In this document: positions 20,904 through 31,823 of the stretch, piece by piece
Layout of the letters: every line of letters begins with the position of its first letter
Numbering within the stretch: the stretch's first letter is position 1
Source of the DNA: Prorocentrum cordatum
Lineage: Eukaryota; Sar; Dinophyceae; Prorocentrales; Prorocentraceae
Direction of reading: 5' to 3'
DNA: 64,000 bases
NCBI GenBank assembly: GCA_963575745.1
Contig: CAUYUJ010002769.1
Location: 479,501 to 543,500 of the forward strand
Position numbers and translations under genes: made by a program
The notes under the pieces: generated by a model
Told to the model about the DNA's origin: nothing
Database searches by the model: none
The model's input: only the letters and a program-made list of their open reading frames with translations

Positions 20904-22115
20904 CGTCGTCCCGCGCCAGTTTTCCCAGGAGGAGAGGAGGAGGAGAGGAGGAGGAGAAACAGGACGAGGCCCAAATTTGTAGGTGTTCTTTGGCTGTGGG
21001 GAGTTCTGTCCCCTGGGGATGTTTGTCAGCAGCTGCGCCTCACCAAGAGTGTCTTGGATGAGCCCGAGTCGTCCCGATGGGGCGCTCTACTTGGGCTCAG
21101 GGGCCGTCAGAAGACGACTCGGTGTGATAATGCGCGTCCAGGCCATCTGGGCACGCGTTTGGCGTGCAATCGTCTGCTCTTACACGCCTTTGGCGTGTCG
21201 CCCTTCTTTTCCTTGCCCACGCGCGTTTGGCGTATCTGGTTCGTTCGAGGAAAGGGTCGGGACTCCGCCGATCGCCCTTGGACCAGCAGGAGCCCTGGGA
21301 TATACTTCAGAAGTTTGGGGCAGGGCGGGCAGACGTGCCCTAGATGTCTGACTTCGCCCTGGTTTCTTATCGTGTGCACCTGCTCTGGTCAGCAGTGTGG
21401 AAGACCGCTCTGGGGAGCGAGTGGAAGAGATTCTGGGCAGATCGCAGCAGGTGGAGACTCGCAGGGCAAGAGGGTGGGCCCATGCGGCAATGCCCGCGGC
21501 ATTAACCTCGCCTCCTTTGTCCCTCCTCTATCCCCTCTGTCGTCGCCGTCCTGCTCCCGCCCACTCCGTTTGGAAAGTCGCCTTGGAAAGCCATCCTCCC
21601 TCCCTCCTTCTCTTCCCTCCCTCCTCCTGCTCCTCCCGCTCCTCCTTCCAGGCAGCTGGTCGATCCTCGGGCCCCTCCTTGGCATGAAAAATATGCGAGT
21701 CCTGAGGGAAACGGGTCCTGAACCCTATGGCCTCCCCCCAGGACCAGCTCCTCGTCCCGAGCCGTTTTCTGACAGCCCAAGGGGGCCTTGGAGGGCCCTG
21801 AGGTCGAAGAAGGAACAACGGCATAGACATAAACTTTTTGGCGCTCCGCGCGGATTTCTTGGAGTCGCGCTGGGCCTCCCAAGCGGCGCCTCTGGCGCCG
21901 CCCCTGGCGCGCTCCGCGCGCCAGGGACACCAGGGAGGGGGTTTCAGCGCAAATCCAACAAATCCGCGCCGAGCTGCAACAGTTTATGCTTATGCCTTTT
22001 GTTTCTTCTTCTCTGAGGGCCCCCCACACGTAGAAACATCTCAGGGCCCGTTCCCCTCATGGCCCATTTCCTTCATAGTGACTTCCCACTCCCCCCGTCG
22101 GGGCCCGCGCGACGC
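20904..22115. other. Intergenic sequence with dispersed repeat fragments
   Basis: Contains fragments shared with 10.2-10.7 kb (CAGCAGCTGCGCCT at about 21030, CCCGAGCCGTTTTCTG at about 21757). No domain was seen in the long plus-strand frame that crosses it. Confidence 0.45.
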
Positions 22116-22119
22116 CGGT

Positions 22120-22120
22120 T

Positions 22121-22203
<83 letters not shown>

Positions 22204-22215
22204 GCGGCGGCGACG

Positions 22216-22253
<38 letters not shown>

Positions 22254-22264
22254 AGGCGGCCCGC

Positions 22265-22316
<52 letters not shown>

Positions 22317-22351
22317 TGGCGACGGCGACGACGACGACGACGCCGACTCGC

Positions 22352-22406
<55 letters not shown>

Positions 22407-22415
22407 AGACGACGG
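22120..22415. repeat. (GAC)n array with GGC blocks
   Basis: Three GAC blocks separated by GGC blocks and by recurrent CCGCGCGACGACG-type junctions (about 22102, 22259, 22346 and 22418). The repeating junction suggests that the whole block amplified in steps. It gives poly-Asp, poly-Arg or poly-Thr frames that I do not call genes. Confidence 0.9.
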
Positions 22416-22521
22416 CCGGCCCGCGCGACGGCCGGTCGGCGGGCCCGACCCTTTGGCAGCGAGCCGGCCAGCCTGCGGCGGGCGCGCGCCGGGCCGCAGG
22501 ACGCCGAGCGGCTCGCGCACA

Positions 22522-22553
22522 CGAGGAGGAGGAGGAGGAGGAGGAGGAGGAGG

Positions 22554-22589
<36 letters not shown>

Positions 22590-22592
22590 ACT
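22522..22592. repeat. (GGA)n then (GGAGCA)n microsatellite
   Basis: About ten GGA units followed by GGAGCA hexamers. Confidence 0.9.
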
Positions 22593-23535
22593 TTTGCAAC
22601 ATCAGCGCCCGAGGAAAAACACCACCCTCCTGTCGGAGGCAGGAGACAGCAGCGGCTGCAGATGGGGCGGTTGGACAGGCACGCTCTGCCGCTGGTTGGT
22701 GAAGACACCAACTCTAGGAGGACCAGAGTAAACCGTGTCCAGGTATCGGGCAGCTCGAACAGAAATCTAGGCTCGGGGGCAGCGACAGGAGTTCCCGAGG
22801 ATTAGGAGGAGGAGCAAAGAGAAAGGGTGAAGAGAATCGAGGACCAGGAGGCGAAAGAGGAGTGAGGGAGGGAGAGAAGGGGAATGAGGGAGGAGGTAAT
22901 GCAAGAATGGGTGGATTAAGTGGGTGAAGATGAGGCCCAGAGGAGAATTCCAAGATCTTCTGCGACCCGAGATATTCCGTAACAGATTTTGGTCGCGCCG
23001 GATTTCGGTCGCTACTGGCTTCAGGGGCTCGAGTTTCGGTGGGGTGACGGCGCGTCGGGTTCCCAGCGAAGGTTTTGAGGGCGTCGACGGCTCGCTCGTT
23101 ACCCGCCGCGACTGGTTCGTTCAGTGCATCTCTGGAAATTCTTCTGGAACGGATGATTCAGGGTGGATGGACTCCTGGCTGGGGGGGGGGCATCGACCCC
23201 AGTCATCGCCGATAGCGGGCTTAATAGATTACCCCGCCCAGGATCGCATGTGCGGTTCCCCCATCGAGGGCCAATCTCCGATCTATCGGCGATGTACCGC
23301 CGATCGTTCGTTCCTGGTCGTTCCCCCTGAGAGACGGCCAGTTTTTCGCCACCTGGGGGCCTTCGGATGCTGGCTTCGGGCCCCGGGACCGTCAACAAGT
23401 GATGCTGAGTGAAAAGCCCGCGCCTTGGAAGCGGTCGAGAGGATCCACGTCTCGAAAAAGCGAGTCCCTGGAAGTCTGGGTGGGAGGAGGAGCGGGCTGC
23501 GCGAGTGCGTGCCCAATTGCCGGGAGCGCACATCC
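22593..23535. other. Intergenic sequence, no gene seen
   Basis: Purine-rich at 22800-22940, then mixed sequence with repeated CGATCG/GGCGAT motifs at 23200-23310. No coding domain was recognised. Confidence 0.45.
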
Positions 23536-23689
23536 GCAGAAGGCATCTGTGCACCTCCACCATACCCCACCATGCCTGGCCAGGGCCATCCTGGGCCCCA
23601 GGACGGTGCGGACGCCCTCCCGGCCTCGGCCAGGGAGAGCCCGGAATGGCCCTGGCCGGGCATGGTGATGGTGTACAGATGCCTTCTGC
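23536..23689. repeat. Inverted repeat, 154 bp
   Basis: The left arm at 23536-23588 begins GCAGAAGGCATCTGTGCACC and ends GGCCAGGGCC. The right arm at 23648-23689 is its reverse complement (GGCCCTGGCC ... GATGCCTTCTGC) with a ~10-bp internal gap and a few mismatches. It has the size and form of a small fold-back element and is non-coding. Confidence 0.75.
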
Positions 23690-23973
23690 ATGTCGTGGGT
23701 GCGGCGCCAGCAGGCCTTTCGTGAGCCCGCATGAGCAGATCAGGGGCCTCAGGACCTGACACACAGCGTCCAGGAGGAGGGGATTTGGCTTGCCTCCCCG
23801 CCTTTGCTGCCACACGACGTGGGTGTGAGCATCTGTGATCTAGCGTCATCGGGCAGGTACTTATGCTCTGTTTGCGTCCTCGATCACTGGATGACTACAT
23901 CCCAAGGACGAAGGTCATTTTTCTTGGGCCTGGAACTACGGCTTGTACTTTGAAGCATGTGCGTATGACAAAA

Positions 23974-24045
23974 CCGTAGTCGATTCCAAAGAAGTTCGTG
24001 CGGATCCAACCGTAGTCGATTCCAAAGAAGTTCGTGCGGATCCAA
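23974..24045. repeat. 36-bp tandem duplication
   Basis: CCGTAGTCGATTCCAAAGAA and the following 16 bp occur at 23974 and again at 24010. The copies are identical. The 36-bp unit keeps a 79-codon frame (23943-24182) open and repeats VVDSKEVRADP in it. That frame has no recognisable domain, so I do not annotate it as a gene. GGATCC recurs about every 25-70 bp through 23998-24220. Confidence 0.8.
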
Positions 24046-24140
24046 TTTTGGTGTTGGTTTCTGTTTCGATGGATCCGGTCTCCGTCCTCGCTGATCCGAT
24101 TCTAGATGTTATGGATCCGCGTCCAGTTCAATGCGTTTTC

Positions 24141-24220
24141 GGCGGATCCGATTTCTACCTCGTCGAAAGTTTGTATGATTAAATAAAAGCGGGGAACCGG
24201 AAGAAATCGGATCCGCGGAC
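24141..24220. repeat. Small inverted repeat around GGATCC
   Basis: GGCGGATCCGATTTCT (about 24141) pairs with AGAAATCGGATCCGCGG (about 24203) across a ~44-bp loop. Confidence 0.65.
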
Positions 24221-25339
24221 CCCGGAAGCCGCCCGTTGTTAAGATTATACGGGGGAGGGGGGTTCGGCCATCATTTCCCAGGAAGCGTCTCACGCACTCC
24301 CATCAATTTTTCGTGCGCGCGGGCCCCACTCAACATGAATGCACTTCTCTCCTCTGGGTTGCTGCACGCAGCTTGTCCAGAAGTTGTCCGTTCCGCGGTG
24401 CCGATAATATCTCGCGAACCCATCATCGCCATCGGCATCTCAAGAGGAACATGTTTCGTCCTGCGCAAGTAGAGATCCCTCGCCAGAGGGGCCCCATGAG
24501 ACCGCCCTGAACGAAGTTGCCTGGCACAGTGAACGAACGAGGGAGCAAGGAGGAGCACTCGGGGTTCGGCCGCGGCGGAGTGGGCACCGGACGGTCACCG
24601 CTCCGGGTGCCATCCGTGGCGAGCTCGCAAAACCAGGCGCACGCGCGGACAGAGAAGCTAGGACGAGAAAGGCTGCAGTTTGTGTCGATGGAAAAGCGAT
24701 GATGGAATGGTGGGCAGGCAGCTGCCGCCCAGGAAGCGAGACAGCGCCGCACCCTGGCGGGAGGAGGGCACCACAGCAGCACGCGAACGAAACCCGCCTG
24801 TCAGCAGGACCCCGTCGCCCGATTCCCCGAACGACGGAATCGGAAAGAGGCATCAATATTTGTGTTTTTTTCAAATAAAATGAAAGCGCAGGGAGAACCA
24901 ACGTGGTTGACGATAAGTTGTTTGGGCTAACGGCTAGGGCTCCGAGTGCTCCATGAGAAACATCTACCCGCGGCCTGCTGGAATCCAGACTTTACTGGCG
25001 TCCAGGCTCTGACCTTATCGGCGTCGAGGCCGATAGCATTCCGTAGGGAACGCACACACACATGACAAGTGCAAGTTCCCATCACAATAAAATGCGTCGG
25101 GGTGGGGCCGCAAAGTGGGAAGTGAGAGACATCTTGTACATGTTGGAGCAGGAGAGGTGTGCGCGTTCGGAGCGACATCCATCAGAGATGCGCTTCCGAC
25201 TCTGTGATTGGCGACGCCCGCAGCGATCGATGCCGCGCCTCCTTCACCCCCGCTTGCTCACCCTGCGTCTGGTCAGGCATGCCTCTGTTGATCCCCCGCG
25301 CAGGCGTGGCTGCCGCGCCTGGGGGCGGCGCCGGCTGCC
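24221..25339. other. Intergenic sequence, no gene seen
   Basis: Lower-GC mixed sequence with several short open frames (up to 153 codons) on both strands. None shows a recognisable domain. Confidence 0.45.
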
Positions 25340-25498
25340 ATGGCGCGTGCTGCCTTGGCGCCCTTCTGTCTCTTGGGCTTGGCGGCGGCCGCGAAGCCCA
25401 AGAGGAAAAAGCCACCAGCCCAGGCGCCGCAGTGGCTCGTGGACAACCTGAACAAGTGCATGGACCAGGCCCCCCCGCCACGGCCCTCGGAGAGATGA
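25340..25498 (+). CDS. Possible 52-residue secreted or membrane peptide / first exon
   Basis: ATG at 25340, TGA at 25496-25498. The first 18 residues (MARAALAPFCLLGLAAAA) look like a signal peptide or a single membrane segment. They are followed by a basic KPKRKK cluster and a short amphipathic part (QWLVDNLNKC). It could be a genuine short gene, the 5' exon of a gene whose splice site I cannot recognise (dinoflagellate introns are often non-canonical), or chance. It stops where the GAC/GAT array begins. No ribosome-binding or spliced-leader signal supports it. Confidence 0.25.
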   Translation: MARAALAPFCLLGLAAAAKPKRKKPPAQAPQWLVDNLNKCMDQAPPPRPSER

Positions 25499-25764
25499 CG
25501 GCGACGACCACGACGGCGACGACGACAACGACAACGACGATAATGATGATGGTGACGATGGTGGTGCTGATGATGCTCATGATGGTGATGATGCTGATGA
25601 TACTGATGATGATAAGGATGAGGATGTTCAGGATTATGGCGATGATGGTGCTGCTGATTTCGAGGATTAGGATAACGTTGATGATGATAACGGTGCAGAC
25701 GATGGCGTTTATGGTGATGATGGTGATGAAGATGACGACGATGATGATGATGATAATGATGATC

Positions 25765-25824
<60 letters not shown>

Positions 25825-26245
25825 TCGAGGATGCCTATGTTGATGATGATGCTGATGATGATGGGTGGGATGATGATGGTGCTGGTGATTGTGATGGCGC
25901 TGGTGATGGTGCTGATGATGATGGTGATGTTGATGGCGATGATGATGATGGTGATGATGTTGGTGATGGTGGTGGTGATGATAAGGCTGAGGATTATGAA
26001 GATGCTGATGGTGATGGTGACGGTTATAATGATCACGATGTGGTGTGATATTGGTGATGATGTTGGTGATGAGGAAGATGATGAGGATGAGGATGATGAT
26101 GACGATGTTGATGATGTTGATGATGCTGCTGGCGTTGCTGATGAGATGATGGTGTTGCTGATGATGTTGATTGTGGTGATTATGATGATGATGGTGATGA
26201 TGATGATGACGAGACGCTGACGATGCTGATGATGATGATGATGGA
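25499..26245. repeat. (GAT)n-rich array, left block
   Basis: About 750 bp of GATGAT/GATGGT/GATGTT triplet repeat, starting as GACGACGAC. It reads as Met/Asp/Val-rich frames on plus and Ile/His/Thr-rich frames on minus, which produces false long frames. Confidence 0.9.
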
Positions 26246-26261
26246 AAGAGCGTGTTCTACC

Positions 26262-26516
26262 GCTGCTGGCGGAAAACCGGGGGGGGTCACTACCGGTTCG
26301 AAACCCCCCCCCCCCCACACCCCCCCCCCCCCCCCGGAAAAACGGGGGGGTCACTACCGGTTTCGAACCCTCCCCCCCCCCCCCCCCCCTGCTCATCATG
26401 AAAAGGGGGGGGGTCACTACCGGTTCGAACCCTCCCCCCCCCACCCCCCCCCTCTCCGCATCTGGAAACAGGGGGGGGTCACTACCGGTTCGAACCCCCC
26501 CCCTCGAAAACCGAGT
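26262..26516. repeat. Four copies of a GGGTCACTACCGGTTCGAACCC unit, direct
   Basis: GGGGGGTCACTACCGGTTCG with a poly-C tail occurs at about 26280, 26345, 26409 and 26473 (one copy reads GGTTTCGAACC). The copies are separated by GAAAA(C)CGGGG and C-runs. The core GGTTCGAACC is palindromic and also resembles the pol III B box. The same unit occurs in reverse orientation at 27180-27290. Confidence 0.85.
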
Positions 26517-27165
26517 GGGGGTGCGGACAGTGGTGGGGACGGTGTTGGTGGGGACAGTGGTGAGGGGATAGCGGGACAGTGGTGGGGACAGTGGGACAGT
26601 GGGACAGTGGTGGGGACGGTAGTGGTGGGGACAGTGGTGGGGACAATGGTGGGAACAGGGGGGGACAGTGGACAGTGGTGGTGACGGTGGTGGTGGGGAC
26701 AGTGGTGTGGGGACAATGGGAATGAGGTGGAAACAGTGGGACAGTGGAGGGTACAATGGTGGTGGGGACAATGGGGTGGCGAGGACAGTGGGACAGTGGG
26801 TGGGGGTGGGACAGAGTGGTACAGTGGGGACAGAGGTGGGGACAGTGGGGACAGTGGTGGGAACAGTGGGACAGCTCAGTGGGACAGCGGAGGAGTCAGT
26901 GGGACAGTGGGGACAGTGAGGATAGTCGGGCAGTGGTTGGGGCCGTGGAGACAGTGGGGAGAGTGGAACCGTGGTGGGAACAGTTCTGGGGACAGCGAGG
27001 ACAGTGCGACAGTGGTGGGGCCACTGGTGGGGACAGTAGGGGCGGTGGTGGAACCAGTGGGGACAGCGGTGGTGAGGACAGTGGTGCTGGGAACACCAGT
27101 GGGGGATGTGATGCGGACGGTGGTGGGGACCGGGAATCGTTTGCTGCGGCTGGGTAGGGGGGTGG
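26517..27165. repeat. GGGACAGTGG minisatellite
   Basis: About 650 bp of degenerate ~10-bp units (GGGGACAGTGGTGGGGACAG). The G-runs recur at short intervals. On the minus strand it reads as Pro/His/Thr-rich frames with no domain. Confidence 0.9.
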
Positions 27166-27179
27166 GGGGGGGAGGGGGG

Positions 27180-27290
27180 GGGGGGGTTCGAACCGGTAGT
27201 GACCCCCCCCGGTTTTCCGGATCCGGAGGGGGGGGGGGGGGGGGGGAGGGTTCGAACCGGTAGTGACCCCCCCCCGGTTTTCGAGGGGGA
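27180..27290. repeat. Two copies of the same unit in reverse orientation
   Basis: GGGGTTCGAACCGGTAGTGACC occurs at about 27183 and 27248. Each is followed by CCCCCCGGTTTTC, the reverse complement of the units at 26262-26516. Confidence 0.85.
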
Positions 27291-27450
27291 GGGGGGCGGG
27301 GGGGGGGGAGGGGTTAGGGGAGGGGAGGGGAGGGGGGGTTTTTGCCGGGGGGAGGGGGGGGGAGGGGGGGGGCGGGGGGGGGGTGGGGGGGGGGGAGGGG
27401 TTCCAGCAGGGGGGGGGGGGGATTTTCGGAGGGGGGGGGGGGGCGACCCC
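27291..27450. repeat. Poly-G-rich tract
   Basis: Almost pure G with occasional A, C or T. It is prone to G-quadruplex formation and to sequencing or assembly error. Confidence 0.85.
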
Positions 27451-27504
27451 CGGGCTCCGGAGGAAAAGTCTGGCAATTTTCCACAGTAAAGCGGCGGTGG
27501 ATCA

Positions 27505-27935
27505 CGCTCTCTCTGATGATGATGATGATGTTGATGCTGATGCTGTTGGTGATGGGGATGCTGATGCTGCTTCTGATGATGAAGCTGGTGATGAGGATGA
27601 AGATGATGCTGATGATGTTGATGATGATGCTGCTGTTGCTGGCGATGATGATGACGAGTACGTTGATGATGGTGATGGTGCTGATGCTGATGATGATGCT
27701 TATGCCGATGCTGATGCTGCTAACGATGATGATGACGATGACAATGACGATGACAACAAGTATGCTGACGGTGATGGTTACGGTGATGGTAATGGTTGCG
27801 ATAGTTATTGTGGTGGTGATCATGGTGATGATGGTGGTGATGGTGACGCTGATGCTGATAGTGATGGTGACGGTGAGTGTGGTGGTGAGGGGGAGGAGGA
27901 AGATGAAGATGATGATGCCGAGGACGAGGATGCAT
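27505..27935. repeat. (GAT)n-rich array, right block
   Basis: GATGAT/GATGCT/GATGGT triplets over about 430 bp, like the left block at 25499-26245 and on the same strand. Confidence 0.9.
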
Positions 27936-28218
27936 TTGAGCAGCTGGACCATGGACCCGCCCTGCGCCATCGGCAATGCTTGCAATCAGCGGTGACGATT
28001 CGGACTCGCAGCAATGGAACACGCCCTCCGAGCCGACGTGCGTCGGCACGCGAAGGGCGGGCGGAAGACGGCGCACGCAGAGAAGGATGTGCGCCCCTGC
28101 GGCGGGCGTCTGCACGTTAGAGGCTGCCGACGAGCGCTTGTTGCGAGAGTCCAAGGTGCCATCGCCGACGGCGCAGCTGCGGAGCTCTCCTGGAAGGCCT
28201 CCAGGGCTTCTCCGGGGA
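27936..28218. other. Spacer, no gene
   Basis: GC-rich unique sequence between the GAT and GGA arrays. Confidence 0.5.
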
Positions 28219-28735
28219 CAGGAGGAGGAGGAGGGGGAGGAGGAGGAGGAGGAGGAGGAGGAGGAGGAGGAGGGGGAGGAGGAGGAGGAGGAGGAGGAGG
28301 AGGAGGGGCAAGGAGGATAAGGAGGGGAGAGGAGGGGTGGAGGTGGAGGAGGAGGAGGAGGAGGAGGAGGAGGAGAGGAGGAAGGAGCTCGTAGGCCAGG
28401 GAGGGCAGCCTTTGTCAGGGTCGAATGCGCAATTTTGTCGCAGCGTGGGCCCGGCCCGTCGGCCCGCTGGGGTGCGGGGTAAAGGGAGGAGGGGGACGGA
28501 GGAGGGGGAGGAGGACGGGCAGGGAGGAGGAGGATGAGGAGGAGGACGGCGGGGGAGGAGGAGGAGGAGGAGGGGGGGGAGGAGGAGGCAGGAGGAGGAG
28601 GACGGAGGAGGAGGAGGAGGAGGAGGAGGAGGAGGAGGAGGAGGAGGAGGAGGAGGAGGGGAGGAGGAGGAGGAGGGGGGGGAGCAGGAGGAGCAGGAGG
28701 CAGGAGGGGGGGGGGGAGGGCCAAGGGGAGAGGAC
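28219..28735. repeat. (GGA)n arrays, two blocks
   Basis: GGA-rich blocks at about 28219-28385 and 28490-28735 flank a 100-bp unique spacer. Open frames here are Glu, Gly or Arg runs. Confidence 0.9.
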
Positions 28736-29830
28736 ATCACGGCCAAGGCCACGATATTCAACATGCCCCCTAGGCCCCCACCCTGTCTGCGCGCGTGTCT
28801 CTTGCCGTGATGCGCTCAGCTCGTTTCTTCTCGGGTCGGCCGCAGGGGGTCTGGTGAAGGAGGGCGAGTTATGGAATCTGCTACGTGCAGCTGGTTTCGG
28901 TGCATTCCTTGGTACATGGGAGGCGCATGGGAAATCTGTTGAGGCAGCCGAGGCTCCCCCGCGAAGAAGAAGAAGAAGAAGAAGAAGGAGAAGAAGGCAC
29001 ATCTAAATGAATATCAGTTTTCAGAGGTCCGCGCAAATTTCCTTACTTACGCTGGCGCTGGACTCTCTCCCTGGCGCACGAAGCTCGCCACGGGCGGCAT
29101 CAGATGCGCCGCCAGGGGGGTCCAGCGCCGGTCTAATCTCCGAAAGTTCATGTCACTGCCTCTTTTGGTTCCTCCCGTACCCCCCCCAATGTGATGAGCA
29201 GCAGGCTCGCAGCACGACGCGAAAGTGATGTAGACGTGAAGTGATATGATAGCTTTGTTTTTGTTGCTTCGTTGTCTTCGCCCTCGCATTCACGCACCCG
29301 ACGTTGTGCGCCGGCCTGTATCTGATCTATCTTTTCTGTAGCCCAGCCCCTCGTGAGCACCTGCCTACAGCGTGTGATTGCGAATTCGGCTTTTGAGGTG
29401 ATCTCGCCAGCCAAAGGTTAAGGCATCACGCTTGCGGACCGCTCTCGTGCAGAGGGAGGTGGACGTGGAGGAGCGGGGGGCAACATGAGTGCAACATCCG
29501 AAATTCAAGTATACGACACAATGTGATTGATCCATGTCTAAACGACGATAGCACGACCCGGACGAACACATCATAATCTCGGATCCGATTGGCGGTCGGA
29601 CCTCGAGGAGGGAAGGGGCGTTCGTTCCTTGGTGCTCTATCATCCGAGCCCCCTGGACAAACAGGCTCTTTATGCGAGACTGGTGGCAAGGGGAGGGGAA
29701 ATGGGGAAGGGGAACGATCCGAGACAAGAGTAAACACGTAGCAGGGTCTCGGGCCAGGTCGTAAGTGGGACGACGACAATAACAAGAACAAGTAAAAATA
29801 ATGGCAACAACAAACTTGTGAATATGTGAA
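28736..29830. other. Intergenic sequence with a short (AAG)n run
   Basis: (AAG)n at about 28964-29000. The rest is mixed sequence of moderate GC with no domain. Minus-strand frames of 283-392 codons start near 29.4 kb but read through the element copy at 29.8-30.7 kb and are not supported as genes. Confidence 0.45.
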
Positions 29831-30743
29831 TCGGAGGTTGGGGGGTGAGATCGAAGTGGAACGGAGAGCCCCCCTACCGGGAAATCGATTTCGGTTTCGT
29901 GCTCGTGCGTGCCGTGCGTGCGGGCGAGGCGAAGCTGCGTGGGCGGGCGAGAGGAAAGTCTCCTGTGGCTGAGGCGCGGCCGGACCAAATGATTCTCCAC
30001 CGGGGCGCGGGGCCGCGCGGTGTCCCGCCGGTGTCCCAGTGGTGTCCTCTGTGGCTGAGGCGCGGCCGCACCAAATGATTCTCCACCGGGGCGCGGGGCC
30101 GCGCGGTGTCCCGCCGGTGTCCCGGTGGTGTCCCGTCGGTGTCCCGATACCGGGAAATCGATTCCGGTTTCGTGTTCGTGCGTGCCGTGCGTGCGGGCGA
30201 GGCCCCGTGCACCCACCAGTACAGGCTAGGCTTTGCCAGCCGCTCTCTCCGAGCGCGCCCCGTTCCTTCGGGCGGCCGCGCGGGCTCGCCGCCGCGGCTG
30301 GAAGCGAATCGAAAAACTGGGGCGTCTGGGCCCGTGGAGTTCGGCCGTCTACATAACAAGGGATACGCCGACAGGACGCCGGCGCGGGCCCCTGGGAGGG
30401 GTTCCGGTTCCGTTTTGAGGTTGGCGCCGAGGTTTCCTGGCCCTCGGAGGCCCTGCTCGCCGCCGCGGCTGGAAGCGAATCGAAAAACTGGTGCGTCTCG
30501 GCCCCTGGAGTTGGGCCGTCGACGTAAACAGGGATACGCCGACAGGACGCCGCCGCCGTCGCTGTCGCAGCAGTTCTCATCAATTGCATTTGCACCATGT
30601 GCAACCCGACAAAGGGAGGGAGAGGAGCCTCAGCAGGCCTCCGAGAAAAAAATCTCCACTGGCATCGTCAGGAGAACAATCACCACTGTTGCCGATTGCT
30701 CGGCCCCTCCACCCCCCCAACCTCCTTATCACCCACAGGGTGG
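29831..30743 (+). mobile_element. Inverted-end element, copy 1 (no GATCGAT array)
   Basis: Begins TCGGAGGTTGGGGGGTGAGA and ends CAACCTCCTTATCACCCACA then GGGTGGTCGCATAGG. The outer GGAGGTTGGGGGG and CCCCCCAACCTCC are inverted repeats of each other. Left-end sequence (GGGAAATCGATTTCGG, GTGCGTGCCGTGCGTGCGGG, GTGGCTGAGGCGCGGCC) is shared with the copies at 30793 and 59630. The interior has internal duplications: GAGGCGCGGCC...AAATGATTCTCC occurs twice, the GAAATCGATTCCGG block returns at 30162, and CTGGAAGCGAATCGAAAAAC occurs at about 30298 and 30468. There is no transposase-like frame, so it is non-autonomous if mobile. Confidence 0.7.
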
Positions 30744-30792
30744 TCGCATAGGTATATGTTTAGGTGTGTATATATATATATATATACATATA

Positions 30793-31823
30793 TCGGAGGT
30801 AAGGGGGTGAGATCGAAGTGGAACGGAGAGCCCCCCTATCGGGAAATCGATTTCGGTTTCGTGTTCGTGCGTGCCGTGCGTGCGGGCGAGGCGAAGCTGC
30901 GTGGGCGGGCGAGAGAAAGTCTCCTGTGGCTGAGGCGCGGCCAGACCAAATGGTTCTCCCTTACGGTGCCGTGCGCAGGCACGCGGTGTTACCGCTGGTC
31001 GGTTGGACCACTGGTGTCCGTCGATGGCTGAGGCGCGGCCGGACCAAATGTCTCCCTTCCGGGCGGCCGGGGCCCCGCGGTGTCCCGCCGGTGTCCCGTC
31101 GGTGTCCCGTCGGTGATGATGATGATGACGATGATGATGATGATGTTGACAACGATGATGATGATGATGATGGTGAGTTCGGTAGTGAGACCGAATGTGA
31201 GATCGATTGTGAGATCGATTGTGATATCGATGGTGAGGTCGATAGTGAGACCCAATGTGAGATCTATAGTGAGATCGATAGTGAGTTCGATAGTGAGATC
31301 GATAGTGAGACCGAATGTGAGATCAATTGTGATATTGATTGTGATATCGATAGTGAGGTCGACAGTGAGATCGAACGAGAGGTCGATCATGACTTCGATA
31401 GTGAGTTCGATAGCGAGATCGACAGTCATATCGATTGTGAGTTCGATTGTGATGTCGGTAGTGAGATCGATAGTGAGACCGAATGTGAGATCGATTGTGA
31501 GATCGATTGTGAGATCGATTGTGAGATCGATCGAATGAGATCGATACTGATATCGGTAGTGAGATCGATCGTGAGACCGAATGTGAGATCGATCGTGACA
31601 TCGATAGCCAAATCGATTGTGAGATCTATTGTGAGATCGATTGTGATATCGAAAGTGAGATCGTTAGTGAGATCGAGTGTGAGATCGATGGCCAGATCGA
31701 TTGCGAGATTGATCGAATGAGATCGATAATGAGATCGATAGCGAGATCGATAGTGAGATCGATCGAGTGCGACGGTGGTCCCCCCCCCCTCGCCTCCTTA
31801 GCACCCGAAGGGTGGTCTATGCG

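Noticed and set aside
22057-22805. Poly-Asp, poly-Arg and poly-Thr frames
   Set aside because: Phases of the GAC array. No sequence outside the repeat supports a protein.
26280-27290. tRNA genes suggested by GGTTCGAACC
   Set aside because: No cloverleaf can be drawn around any copy. The motif sits in poly-G/poly-C runs.
25182-27476. 764-codon minus-strand frame
   Set aside because: Made of GAT and GGGACAGTGG repeats read as Ile/His/Pro-rich sequence.
29365-30604. 283- and 392-codon minus-strand frames
   Set aside because: They run through the inverted-end element copy and its duplications. No domain.
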